From: Pseudobowmanella sp964228145
GTDB taxonomy: Bacteria > Pseudomonadota > Gammaproteobacteria > Enterobacterales > Alteromonadaceae
Assembly: GCA_964228145.1 (NCBI GenBank)
Contig: CAXQZJ010000131.1
Coordinates: forward strand, 1 to 64,000
DNA: 64,000 nt
Direction of reading: 5' to 3'
Shown: positions 35,050-44,241 of the stretch, piece by piece
Position numbering within the stretch: the stretch's first letter is position 1
Layout of the letters: the number at the start of each line of letters is the position of its first letter
Made by a program: the position numbers and the translations under genes
Notes under the pieces: generated by a model
The model's input: only the letters and a program-made list of their open reading frames with translations
What the model was told of the DNA's origin: nothing
Database searches by the model: none

Positions 35050-37310
35050 AGACTCATAAGTTCAAGATGCTCAATCGCCATCTGTTGTGCTTGTGTATTA
35101 ATTTGTTTGGCAATTTCTTGCTTGTAAGCAAATGAACAAATAACAATCCTGCGAGCCCCTTGGGACAGTGCCGATGATAATGTCGTCAGGGCAAAACGGC
35201 CGTCTTCAGTGTGCGTTCGGGTATTCGCTTGGCGGTCAATAACATGCTCTATCTGTATATCCGTGTTTGCAATTAACGCCGCAAATTCGACAAAAAACTG
35301 ACCGGCCCCGTATACCGAAAACACTTTCCAGCCGTGTGCATTTACAGCATTTAGCAAAGCTTTTGCCTGTTGCTGAGTCATACTGGCCGTCAGGTTTAAC
35401 TGCTGTAAAAAGTAATTAGCCTGAGTAAGGCTGACAATCGCTTGTGGCCAATGAACCTGGGTCTCTAACCACTTAGGATATTGACTTAAGCGCGACAAAG
35501 CTTCCGTGTTGCCAAGTTCACCAATGAGGTCGCACTGAGTTTGATCGATTATTGGATAATCCCGTTCAGCCCCGAAGTTATCCTGATGACGCAGTTGCGT
35601 AAATATCTGAGCCTCGGGGTAGGTGGGCATTAACAGATAGCGTGCCAGAATTCCCTTCAGTCGGGAGGCCTCAAGGGGCTCTGAATCATGGCAGTGAACC
35701 CGCTCAAAATAAGCCAACACGCCGGCTTTAAAGTCTTCACATAAGGACTTATTAGCCGTCACGCCTTTACCCAGAATGGGCACTATCTCGCTGTTCTGTT
35801 CTGTATACCCAAGCGTGGAACCTTGCTCACCTAACATCAGGCTTTCGATACAATCTGGCGAACGAGCCAGAAACTCAGCAAGTCGCCATTGAGTATCGCC
35901 ATGACTGATAAAGGCATGATACAAGGTCTGGTGGCTGAAGCGATGCATTCTTGCTGAGGAGGCCAACAACAGATTCAGTCCTGCATGTTGCTTCAAACAA
36001 CGCTGCATATAGTGTTGGATACTGCCGCCTAAACCGAAATCTACCACACAAACCTGGCCGTAGTCGTCTATGCCCAGTTGCTTAATATAACGCTGAAAAT
36101 AGTCCCGCTGCTGCAAAATATCCTGCTTGACCAGCTCCTGGCGCTGGCAACATTCGGTCCAAAATTGGTCATACTCAGATTGCAATTTAAAATCCGCAAA
36201 TCGTTGGCTTGCATGGGCCTGATAATGACTCAAGTTCAACCCCAGTAATTGCGCGCAATCAGCCACTCTTAGGCGCCTGATTCGGGCTAACTGCTCGAGC
36301 AAGTCTGCCAACCAGTCTGGCGCCTGCACATCCACCGCCGGCCAAAACGTCGCATGACGTGACGCATAGCAATCTACAACCTTGATACGGCCGAGGTTGC
36401 GCTGTGCCAACCTTTGCTTAATCAGTGGCGTAAATAAGTAGGCCTCTCGCATTAAACAAACGATTTTGCTCAACCCTGCCTGCTCAGTCATGTCGATTAC
36501 CCAATCGACAAAGCCGAGGAAAACAGGTCCCCAAACATAGGCCCCAATCGCGTACGCCGTGCTATGCCTATGCTCCGGCCCGAACGCAGCTGCCTGAAAA
36601 CGCCATGCATAGTGTGCATCTTTCACACCGAAGGCTTGCTGTTCGAGGCGTTGAATATCGTCGTGCGGCAAGCCGGCGTTAACATGCCAGCTATGAATAT
36701 GCTTTTGTTCAGGTCGCTGAACATCTGCAATAGTGTGGTCGCCGATATGCAACCAATATGGCTTGTCCCAACCTAATTGGTCTGCAACGAAATCAAATAA
36801 TTCCCCGCTTCGCTTGGTCAGCCCCACTTGGCCAGAAACAAATAGCGGAATCTCCTTCAGCCAGTTAGCCTTATGGAAAAAGCAGTCTTGAATTTGCTGT
36901 GCGGATAAATACATATCACTGATAAAACAGACTGCAACACCCTGCTCAGATAAGCTGCTTACCAATGCCAGCATTTCACTGTTCAGCTGCCCTGAACTGC
37001 GCTCTTGATTTAATTCTGCCTGGCATAGCTGCGCTTGCTGCTCCGGAGTCAGGGGCGCCTGTGCATAAATGTCTTCTAGGCTGATATCACCGGCACGGGT
37101 CACTTGACGGGCTTTTTTCTCCCACGCCACCCGCAGATCTGCAAATGCGTCATTTTGTAACCCTTGTAGTGCAGTGCATCGACGATGGTAACCTTGGGCA
37201 AATAGCGCTGTGGGGCTATCGGTGTTACGAAATATCAGCGTATCAAACAGGTCAAACGACACGGTTTTTATCTTGTTTTCAACTATTTTTCGTTTTATTT
37301 GTGCAATCAT
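35046..37310 (-). CDS. Large HAD-superfamily protein (COG5610-like) with C-terminal module, copy 2
   Basis: A 754-residue protein. The N-terminal HAD domain (residues 15-230) has motif I VSFDLFDTLIFR, motif II-like CFISDMYLS, and motif IV-like WLHIGDHTIADV. Residues 240-630 are conserved with the neighbouring paralogue (VKVVDCYASRHATFWPAVDV, VCVVDFGLGGSIQHYMQ) and occur in the poorly characterised large HAD family found in polysaccharide loci. Residues 650-754 carry the island's module (FSVYGAGQFFVEFAALI, EHVIDRQANT). HAD activity suggests a sugar-phosphate or nucleotide-sugar phosphatase. It is a tandem duplicate of the gene at 37383. Confidence 0.78.
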   Translation of the reverse strand: MIAQIKRKIVENKIKTVSFDLFDTLIFRNTDSPTALFAQGYHRRCTALQGLQNDAFADLRVAWEKKARQVTRAGDISLEDIYAQAPLTPEQQAQLCQAELNQERSSGQLNSEMLALVSSLSEQGVAVCFISDMYLSAQQIQDCFFHKANWLKEIPLFVSGQVGLTKRSGELFDFVADQLGWDKPYWLHIGDHTIADVQRPEQKHIHSWHVNAGLPHDDIQRLEQQAFGVKDAHYAWRFQAAAFGPEHRHSTAYAIGAYVWGPVFLGFVDWVIDMTEQAGLSKIVCLMREAYLFTPLIKQRLAQRNLGRIKVVDCYASRHATFWPAVDVQAPDWLADLLEQLARIRRLRVADCAQLLGLNLSHYQAHASQRFADFKLQSEYDQFWTECCQRQELVKQDILQQRDYFQRYIKQLGIDDYGQVCVVDFGLGGSIQHYMQRCLKQHAGLNLLLASSARMHRFSHQTLYHAFISHGDTQWRLAEFLARSPDCIESLMLGEQGSTLGYTEQNSEIVPILGKGVTANKSLCEDFKAGVLAYFERVHCHDSEPLEASRLKGILARYLLMPTYPEAQIFTQLRHQDNFGAERDYPIIDQTQCDLIGELGNTEALSRLSQYPKWLETQVHWPQAIVSLTQANYFLQQLNLTASMTQQQAKALLNAVNAHGWKVFSVYGAGQFFVEFAALIANTDIQIEHVIDRQANTRTHTEDGRFALTTLSSALSQGARRIVICSFAYKQEIAKQINTQAQQMAIEHLELMSL

Positions 37311-37382
37311 TTGCCAGTCTGCTCTACGGTCTTAGGCTGCATTGGCCTAGGGTCAGCGCCATCAGGTGTCTTAAAATACAAG

Positions 37383-39668
37383 TCACAAGCTTATCACCTC
37401 TATTTGGGCGCCATGTTGATTGGCGTATTGATTAATGCGCTCTGCAATTTCAAAGCGAAATGCGTACGAGGCAATAACGAATCGTTGGCTGTTCGCCGCT
37501 AATGCCGGGGTCAGGCCCATAACCTCATAACCATGCAAAGTGTATTGACCTTTAAGCTCAGCCTGCCTGTCCACCAGTCGCTCTATCTGCAAACCATAAT
37601 GGTGCAAATAGGGTAGTAACTGTTGGAAAAACTCCCCCGCACCGTACAGGGTAAATGATGTCCAGCCCATTTCCGCCACTTGTCGTGCCAGGCGTTCTGC
37701 TGCACTGGCAGTTCGCGCACTGATCAGTCCGGCTTTGATAAAATGAATATCCGCATCGATTAAGCTCGCTACCGCTTGTGGCCAATGTACAAAACCAAAT
37801 TGATAATTAGGCTCGCTGTCAAACCGATGCAATGCGTTGGCAACACCTTCATTGCGCATCCAGTTGACCTGCTCTTCACTGATGACAGTGAATTGGTCAT
37901 TCGCACCAAAATTATCCTCGTGCCAAACTTGTTTAAAGATCGCCGCTTCTTGCGCCGTTGGTCGCTGAATATAGCGGTTTAATATCGCGGCTGCCTGCTG
38001 TGCACTGACTGCGCCCCCCCCTTGCTCGTGAGCGCGCTGCATGAAACTCAAACAGCCGTGTAAGAAGGCCTCGGATAACGCCCCATTACGGGCAAGTGCA
38101 GGCTCTTGTTGCGCCACAATAGCCTCGCCCCGTCGTTGGTAACTGAGGGTCGTCCCTTGCGCACCAAGTAACAAGGCTTCAACACATTCGGGTGAACGAC
38201 GAAACTTCTGACGCAAGTAGGATGGCGAACAGTGGGGACCGAAATACGCCGAAACCAGTGTATTGTGCTCGTAAATACGCTGGGAGCTGAATAGCAAAAG
38301 GTTGGCCCCTGCTCGCTTATTACAGGCTTGTTCCAGATGGTGTTGGATACTGCCACCATTGCCAAAATCGACCACACAAACCTGACTCAGATCACACTCG
38401 ATCTGTTGATAAAAATAGTCACTGAGCAATTGGCGATGCTCTGCAACGTTGGCAGCGATGACAGACGAAAATTCGCTTAAGTACTGTAATAAGCCATTCA
38501 ACACACTGTTGCCTTGGTGCATCAACTTTTCACAGTGGCGTAATTCATAGTCAGCATAGGCATCAAGTTGCACAGGTATAGAAACACCGAGCAGGTCGCA
38601 GACATTGGCAAGGGTAAGCCCACGGCGACGTTGCAGTCGCGCTAACAGTGATTCCAGCCAGTCTGGCTGTTGAACATCCACGGCACTCCAAAAGGTTGAT
38701 TTGCGCGATGCTGATAAACTGGTGACGCTAAGTGCGTCTATTCCTCGCTGGACCAGCCGCTTTGCAATTACCGGTGTAAGGGTATGAGCATCACGCATCA
38801 GGCAAACGATTTTTTGTAGCTTAAGATTCAGGGCTGTATCTATGACCCAATCAGCAAACCCCATCAGGACCGGACCAAACACGCTAGCCCCGATGATGTG
38901 GGCGACCTTATATTCAGGTGGCGCATCAAACACACTACAAAGCTGGCGGGACACATTAGAGGCCACCCGGGTATTTTCCAGACTAAATTCCGCCTTGAAC
39001 ACCAGGTTAAGGGGCACGGCAGGCTCAGTACTGAACACTTCAATACCATGATGGCGAGCCATGGCACCATCAGCAACCGGGTTATCACCTATGTGTAGCC
39101 ATTCCTGAGGGTCAATTTGCTGATGCTCAGCAACCCGTTTAAATAAATCCCCGCGCACCTTACTGGCGCGGTGCTCACAGGACACATATAGTGGCAACGC
39201 AGCGAGTGCCGGATAATGCTGAAAGAAGGTTTCACGTATTTGTGTTGCGCTCAGATACATATCTGAAATCAACAGCAACTGACATCCCTTTTGTTGCCAT
39301 GCTAATAAGGTATCCAGTAGCTCGTCAGCGATTTGGCTAACTTGCTTTTCGATGGCTAACTCGCTGTTCAATAACAGCGTGACCTGCTCTGCCGAAAAGG
39401 GCATCTGTGCGTAAATCTCTTCCAGGGTAACTTCTCGGTCTGCCCGTTTTGCTCGCGCTTTTTGCTGGGCTACCTTGCGCAACTCAGCAAATTCAGCCGC
39501 CGTTAGCGCCAGCGGGATCTGATTGGCGACATTGGCATAAGCACGTTCCGCGATTTCTTCAGGTTGAGCGATATCTCTGAAAACCAGAGTATCGAATATA
39601 TCTACCGAGACCCAGCGATACTGTTGCGTCGCTAACACATCGTTGAGGGCGTCAATCAAACGTTTCAC
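37383..39668 (-). CDS. Large HAD-superfamily protein (COG5610-like) with C-terminal module, copy 1
   Basis: A 761-residue paralogue of the following gene, co-linear along its length. HAD motifs are VSVDIFDTLVFRD (Asp nucleophile and second Asp), LLISDMYLSATQIRETFF, and WLHIGDNPVADGAMARHHG. The central region repeats the paralogue's SASRKSTFWSAVDVQQPDWL and VCVVDFGNGGSIQHHLEQ. The C-terminal module is TLYGAGEFFQQLLPYLHHYG, ERLVDRQAEL, and FVIASYAFRFEIAERI. The two copies may act on different phosphorylated intermediates of the glycan. It abuts the TagB/F-like gene with no gap. Confidence 0.78.
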   Translation of the reverse strand: MKRLIDALNDVLATQQYRWVSVDIFDTLVFRDIAQPEEIAERAYANVANQIPLALTAAEFAELRKVAQQKARAKRADREVTLEEIYAQMPFSAEQVTLLLNSELAIEKQVSQIADELLDTLLAWQQKGCQLLLISDMYLSATQIRETFFQHYPALAALPLYVSCEHRASKVRGDLFKRVAEHQQIDPQEWLHIGDNPVADGAMARHHGIEVFSTEPAVPLNLVFKAEFSLENTRVASNVSRQLCSVFDAPPEYKVAHIIGASVFGPVLMGFADWVIDTALNLKLQKIVCLMRDAHTLTPVIAKRLVQRGIDALSVTSLSASRKSTFWSAVDVQQPDWLESLLARLQRRRGLTLANVCDLLGVSIPVQLDAYADYELRHCEKLMHQGNSVLNGLLQYLSEFSSVIAANVAEHRQLLSDYFYQQIECDLSQVCVVDFGNGGSIQHHLEQACNKRAGANLLLFSSQRIYEHNTLVSAYFGPHCSPSYLRQKFRRSPECVEALLLGAQGTTLSYQRRGEAIVAQQEPALARNGALSEAFLHGCLSFMQRAHEQGGGAVSAQQAAAILNRYIQRPTAQEAAIFKQVWHEDNFGANDQFTVISEEQVNWMRNEGVANALHRFDSEPNYQFGFVHWPQAVASLIDADIHFIKAGLISARTASAAERLARQVAEMGWTSFTLYGAGEFFQQLLPYLHHYGLQIERLVDRQAELKGQYTLHGYEVMGLTPALAANSQRFVIASYAFRFEIAERINQYANQHGAQIEVISL

Positions 39669-41153
39669 TTACCCTTCCCTCATTAACTGTTCGATAAGAT
39701 CTGCCACTTGTGCTGCGCTGTCACGCTGAGCCTGAGGCCGAAACAATAATGTCCGCAATTGCTGACGTGCGACCTGATAGTTATCTTGCGTCAGATTTTG
39801 GCTGATTGCCTTGCATAACTGCTCGAAGTTGGTGGGCTTATCACCCGGTGTATGCTGATGAAAACTCAGCATAAATCCACCATGGGTTGTCTCATAATGT
39901 TGCAGGTCATAAGCAAAAAAGATGATCGGCTTATCAACAAGTAAGTAATCAAAGTATACAGAGGAATAGTCGGTGATCAGCAAATCTGAGCGCCCCAGTA
40001 AAGGGTAAATGTCATCACTACTGGGATAAAATACGATGCTATTTGAGTATTCTTGCCGGTATTGAAACTGGTCCGTTTCAAGGCTATCGAAAAACGCATT
40101 GGCCCGTATAAAAGGATGCATTTTTATTACCAGCCGAATACGATTTTGTTGGCAGAATGCATTGAGTTTATCTAAATCGATAGGGTTATTGTCAAATGAA
40201 TCGCTGCGCCAAGTCGGCATATAAATCACCGTACGGTAACCCGTTGCGGTTGCCCATTGGTCAATTGCGTGATTAGTAAGTGCTAACTCACCGAGTTCTT
40301 CTCTACGCTGAGTTAACACATCATTACGGGGATATCCTGTTTCAACAAATCGCTGAGTATCAAACACTGGCTCAAAACCCTGTTGCGTAACCCAGGATGA
40401 GGTGGATATGACGGCGTCATACTTTACTCGTTTGTAGTTCACCAGATGTCCAATCCGCTTTAGGGGTATGCCATGCCAAATCTGAATACGGCGAACACCT
40501 ATTAAGCTGTTAATACACAGTGTCGTAATGGGGTTGTGGTCCATGACCACCACCGCACTGCGCAAGCAGACCCACACAAAACGCCAGCTGTTGATATCAA
40601 CCACCGGGAACCCTGCCTGCCGCAATCGTATCGCCTGTTTGCCGGTAGGAGTCGCCACAACCATTTTGGCGTGACGGCGCATCAACTCAACGCCAGTCTG
40701 TTTGATATTCAAATCGACAAAGTCAGGGGCCAACAGCAGGATTTGATTGTTGTTTCTGAACAGCTTTTTAGTATGACGTTGCAACCAGCCTAACACCTTG
40801 GGTTTGATCTCTGCGATTGCTTTTTGCCACTTGTGCATACCCGGCGAAATCTGGCGGTAATCCGGATAGGGTGTGATCAAGCAGATTTTATTTTTTGGGA
40901 TCCCCTGAGCCAAACACTGGCGATATATGGCTAAGCCATGATTTGGCGACAGAATAATCAGTTTATCAAAACTGTCAGGCGCTAATTCGCCGGCAGGTGT
41001 AATTCTGTCTCCTCGCTTGACGCTATCAACAAATCCGTTGAGCACCAGCTGGGCGTCTTTTTCGATCTCTCGGGCTAATTTTCCTGTCATCGGAGTAAAG
41101 GGCATGACACTGACACGTTGACCGGGCTTGCAGCCCATCTTTGCTATATCCAT
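39669..41153 (-). CDS. CDP-glycerol glycerophosphotransferase (TagB/TagF) family protein
   Basis: A 494-residue protein. The C-terminal 340 residues match the Glyphos_transf family: IWHGIPLKRIGHLVNYKRV, GYPRNDVL, VIYMPTWRSDSF, KMHPFIRANAF and LLITDYSSVYFDYLLVDKPI. Known members transfer polyol phosphates from CDP-linked donors in teichoic-acid and capsule synthesis. Residues 15-100 (VLNGFVDSVKRGDRI, DKLIILSPNHGLAIYRQCLA) resemble a variant of the island's Rossmann-like module placed at the N-terminus, without a clear G-x-G-x-x-G. I infer transfer of a phosphate-linked group to the flagellin glycan. Donor synthesis genes are not in the window. Confidence 0.82.
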   Translation of the reverse strand: MDIAKMGCKPGQRVSVMPFTPMTGKLAREIEKDAQLVLNGFVDSVKRGDRITPAGELAPDSFDKLIILSPNHGLAIYRQCLAQGIPKNKICLITPYPDYRQISPGMHKWQKAIAEIKPKVLGWLQRHTKKLFRNNNQILLLAPDFVDLNIKQTGVELMRRHAKMVVATPTGKQAIRLRQAGFPVVDINSWRFVWVCLRSAVVVMDHNPITTLCINSLIGVRRIQIWHGIPLKRIGHLVNYKRVKYDAVISTSSWVTQQGFEPVFDTQRFVETGYPRNDVLTQRREELGELALTNHAIDQWATATGYRTVIYMPTWRSDSFDNNPIDLDKLNAFCQQNRIRLVIKMHPFIRANAFFDSLETDQFQYRQEYSNSIVFYPSSDDIYPLLGRSDLLITDYSSVYFDYLLVDKPIIFFAYDLQHYETTHGGFMLSFHQHTPGDKPTNFEQLCKAISQNLTQDNYQVARQQLRTLLFRPQAQRDSAAQVADLIEQLMREG

Positions 41154-41161
41154 CGCTTCAA

Positions 41162-42043
41162 TTACTCAATCAGCCGAGTATTAGATAAATCGGACAAAGA
41201 CCAATCTTGCTGGGGGGTTCGCCAATCGCCGTAATGATTTGTCAAATAACCTTCAACGTCATCGGGGAGCATGATGGTGTAACCATTATGGTGAAGCTTA
41301 TGGGTGCGCTTAAAATGGTGAGCAGGCATACGAATCATGCGCGATGACAGACAGTAATCCATCCAATCGTTGTCGATGTACTTCACAAAAAAGTCTAACA
41401 GTGGCCAATCATCAGGTTGGGAGACACAGGACAATTTAGCCGCCCGGAGGCTGCCTCTTTTCACCGCTCCCATGCTGACCGCGTTGACGTACCAATCCAA
41501 CTGCCATTGCTGCGCCGTGAGTTCGCGCAACAGCTCACACAGTGCATCGCTATGACGTTGAAACTTATCACTGTCACCGGCATGCAGGGCAATATCTAAA
41601 TCATCATCCCAGGCAATAAACGCCTGATCTCTGACGATTCCTAACAAGGTCCCCGCGTCGACATAGTGGCGATAACCCCGCTGAATCAGAAATTCGCTGA
41701 CAATTCCCAGCAGCAGGTCACCGTTTTTGACCAAATTGACATCATCTCCAAAATGCCGTGGCTTGATCATTCTCGCAGGTAAGGTTTGCCAGGGGACTGT
41801 CACCTCAAGTTGGGCTAATTGCGCGGCGATTTGCTCACTGTACTCACTGGCAATCAGCACCCGACCGATCGCCAAATCATTAATCTGTTGCGGCCCGAAA
41901 ACAGGTAACTGGCAAAAATCTGTACCTTGTTTGTCAGGATTATTATCGATAAAGCCCTGCACCTGATACTCGCCCTGACAATGACGCAAAGCAGATTTAC
42001 CGGCTTCACTGGCACCGAAGATGACAACCTTGGTTTTATTCAT
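41162..42043 (-). CDS. LicD-family phosphotransferase with N-terminal Rossmann-like module
   Basis: A 293-residue protein. Residues 1-95 are the island's module, here at the N-terminus: KVVIFGASEAGKSALRHCQG, YQVQGFIDNNPDKQ, and VLIASEYSEQIAAQLAQL. Residues 105-280 match LicD: YVDAGTLLGIVRDQAFIAWD, then DDLDIAL with the metal-binding aspartates. LicD proteins transfer phosphocholine or related groups from CDP donors to glycans. No choline uptake or licA/licC homologues are in the window, so the transferred group is unknown. It overlaps the LuxC-like gene by 8 bp. Confidence 0.83.
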   Translation of the reverse strand: MNKTKVVIFGASEAGKSALRHCQGEYQVQGFIDNNPDKQGTDFCQLPVFGPQQINDLAIGRVLIASEYSEQIAAQLAQLEVTVPWQTLPARMIKPRHFGDDVNLVKNGDLLLGIVSEFLIQRGYRHYVDAGTLLGIVRDQAFIAWDDDLDIALHAGDSDKFQRHSDALCELLRELTAQQWQLDWYVNAVSMGAVKRGSLRAAKLSCVSQPDDWPLLDFFVKYIDNDWMDYCLSSRMIRMPAHHFKRTHKLHHNGYTIMLPDDVEGYLTNHYGDWRTPQQDWSLSDLSNTRLIE

Positions 42044-43169
42044 AGGTCACCTGCCGGGTCAATTCTGAAAACAAGTTGTAGCCATCCCACACAGCAGAAA
42101 AGGCTAACGCCTGGCCTACCGGTACCAGTCGGTCAATTTTAGCCAGACTGCTAATCCACTGAGGGTCTGGACAAGGTCCAAAATAGCTCAGTGTTTGCAG
42201 TCCTTCATCAATATATTGACGCAGCTGTGCCTTTTCAGACAAGTTGACTATCTGAAAGAATCCGTCAGCACATAAACCGGTTTGAGCCTGAGTCACTCTG
42301 ATTGCCGTCACCCGTTGGCGAAAAATCTGCTCGGCCTGTTGATTAGCCAGTAGCCATTGGCTCGCTAGCAGATGTTCGTTGGCGGCAGTCAGTTGTCGTG
42401 GCTGGGTTTCAGCCAATTGGTCAATCACTGCAAACAAATCTGCTTGCATCGTTTTCGCCCCCGTCCAGAACACCACCTGAGGCGAAGAGCAGGCCTGCTG
42501 TGCGTGAGGATAAACATCACGCCACAAACGTTCCGCCAACACAGGTAGCGAATCCGCCACCAGGCTATCACCATCAATCAGGCATGCCGACCAGCGATTT
42601 CCAAACGCAATGTCCCGGGTGGCTGGCTTAGCCGGCAACGCACGAATTGCCCGAACGCTATCGTCACCTCCCCAAATTACCCGTGCATCGGCAAGACAAC
42701 TTAATTGCGCGCTTAGCGGGCTGTCTTTAGGGTATTCGACGAACAGGTTACGATCAGCAATAGCGCTAAATTCAGGACGTTGGAATAAGCCTTCAATAAC
42801 CTGCAGCAACGCGGTTTTGACCGGATTGCTGGATTGACTGACCCGAACCAGATTGCAATTGCCCATTAACAGTGAACAACACCAACTGTAAGCAAACATA
42901 CTATCAACGTTATTGGGCGTAATATGCAGTACATGTCCCAAGGCACTTAACTGACCCGCGGGCAAATGGCGCTTTAATTGCTGTGCAAGATTTGCCTCTC
43001 TCAACCAAAAGCCTAGCGCCGTTAATTCGCTATGCTGGCGTTGCGAAAGTAATACTTCACTGAATGCGTGACAAAATGCCAGCGTCACCGCATCAGCCAC
43101 CGGCAAACAACGGTATTGCTGCCATTGGGATAGGTCTGAGGTAGGTTTAATCAGATATTCAGGCTGCAT
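42036..43169 (-). CDS. LuxC-like acyl-CoA/acyl-protein reductase
   Basis: About 377 residues from the ATG at 43169 (MQPEYLIKPTSDLSQW), which overlaps the LuxE-like stop by 11 bp; the open frame upstream to 43265 would overlap by over 100 bp and is unlikely. The LuxC signature is clear: VLHITPNNVDSMFAYSWCCS, GNCNLVRVSQSSNPVKTALL, and the active-site Cys in QQACSSPQVVFWTG. In luminous bacteria LuxC reduces an activated fatty acyl group to aldehyde with NADPH. No luxA/luxB or luxD is present, so a role in light emission is unlikely. I infer it reduces an acyl group used to decorate the glycan. Confidence 0.85.
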   Translation of the reverse strand: MQPEYLIKPTSDLSQWQQYRCLPVADAVTLAFCHAFSEVLLSQRQHSELTALGFWLREANLAQQLKRHLPAGQLSALGHVLHITPNNVDSMFAYSWCCSLLMGNCNLVRVSQSSNPVKTALLQVIEGLFQRPEFSAIADRNLFVEYPKDSPLSAQLSCLADARVIWGGDDSVRAIRALPAKPATRDIAFGNRWSACLIDGDSLVADSLPVLAERLWRDVYPHAQQACSSPQVVFWTGAKTMQADLFAVIDQLAETQPRQLTAANEHLLASQWLLANQQAEQIFRQRVTAIRVTQAQTGLCADGFFQIVNLSEKAQLRQYIDEGLQTLSYFGPCPDPQWISSLAKIDRLVPVGQALAFSAVWDGYNLFSELTRQVTYE

Positions 43170-44241
43170 GGGTATCACTGCACCCTCGTAATTCGGTTTT
43201 AGGTAAACGGCCGGCAACACTGAAGTAGCGGCCTTTCCAGCCACACAAACAATCATCTTCACCATGCCACTGCCCCATGTCTTCAGTGAGCAGACTAAAA
43301 CCAGGATAGCTGGTTGGCAGAATAGACATGACCTGAATTAATCCTGGAATACCTGCCGGAAGCGGTGCCAATGTATAGGGGTCGCGAATGATCACCTCAC
43401 TACACGCAGGTACATGAAGGTGGCCTTGCTGGCACTGCACAAACACGCTCCCTACCTGCTCCGCCATTCCATAAAAGTTATGTACTTTGTCTACGCCTAA
43501 CGTGGCTTTCGCCAATGACTGAAACTGATCATCATCAACCTGTTGATCCTGCAACTTTTTCCAGCCACCGCTATGAATAAGCACGCCTTCACTAAAGGGC
43601 AAGCTGCAACCTTCATCAGCCAACGCCTTAATTACATAGGCCCAGGCCATAAAGGTAAAACCGAACATTAATACCGGCTGGCCCTGATGTCGTTGAGCAA
43701 AGGCTTCAATGGCAGCCTTGTCCAACTGCATATTGTTATCCAAGGCATAGGTATGATCGCGGCCAAACGGCAACAGGCCCTGAATTCCCGCTCCCCTGGC
43801 ACTGTATTGGTGCCTGTCTTTGAGGACCGAGGCAGAATCGAGAATCAACATAGGCAGTCGCTGACGACCAATAACCTGCTGCATAATACGCACTAAGGTG
43901 CGGGATTGTCGGCTAGCAGTCGCTTTATCCAGCGCCACGCGGGCTGGTTTTTGTCCGCTGGTACCGGAGCTTTGTAGCAACTTAAATACTTGGTTCTCAG
44001 GAATACTTTGCAGTGACATCATCTTGAATAAACGCACCGCCAAGTATGGGATTGCAGAGAAATCCTCCATATTGCCCGGGTGCTGAGTCATGATGTTCGC
44101 GTAGGGCACACAATGAGCCCGATGGTGTTGATGCAAAGCGTTTAAAAGAGGTAACAATTGGTCTCGTTTGCTGGCCTTGTCCAACCCAAATGGCGACATC
44201 TGACCGATCCAGTCGTCAAGTTGTTGGTTCAGCTTAGTCAT
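43159..44241 (-). CDS. LuxE-like acyl-protein synthetase
   Basis: A 360-residue protein of the LuxE family, the ATP-dependent synthetase that adenylates a fatty acid and holds it on a Cys. The adenylation loop is LLQSSGTSGQKPARVALDKA, the YGMAEQ-type motif is VHNFYGMAEQVGSVFVQC, and the C-terminal Cys in ELRGCSDTHAA (Cys354) is at the position of the acylated Cys of luminous LuxE. Its start overlaps the AMP-ligase stop by 8 bp and its end overlaps the LuxC-like gene, so the two form a coupled pair, as in the lux reductase complex. Confidence 0.85.
   Translation of the reverse strand: MTKLNQQLDDWIGQMSPFGLDKASKRDQLLPLLNALHQHHRAHCVPYANIMTQHPGNMEDFSAIPYLAVRLFKMMSLQSIPENQVFKLLQSSGTSGQKPARVALDKATASRQSRTLVRIMQQVIGRQRLPMLILDSASVLKDRHQYSARGAGIQGLLPFGRDHTYALDNNMQLDKAAIEAFAQRHQGQPVLMFGFTFMAWAYVIKALADEGCSLPFSEGVLIHSGGWKKLQDQQVDDDQFQSLAKATLGVDKVHNFYGMAEQVGSVFVQCQQGHLHVPACSEVIIRDPYTLAPLPAGIPGLIQVMSILPTSYPGFSLLTEDMGQWHGEDDCLCGWKGRYFSVAGRLPKTELRGCSDTHAA

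Noticed and set aside
43170..43265. N-terminal extension of the LuxC-like protein to 43265
   Set aside because: It would overlap the LuxE-like gene by over 100 bp and adds residues not expected in the family; the ATG at 43169 fits.
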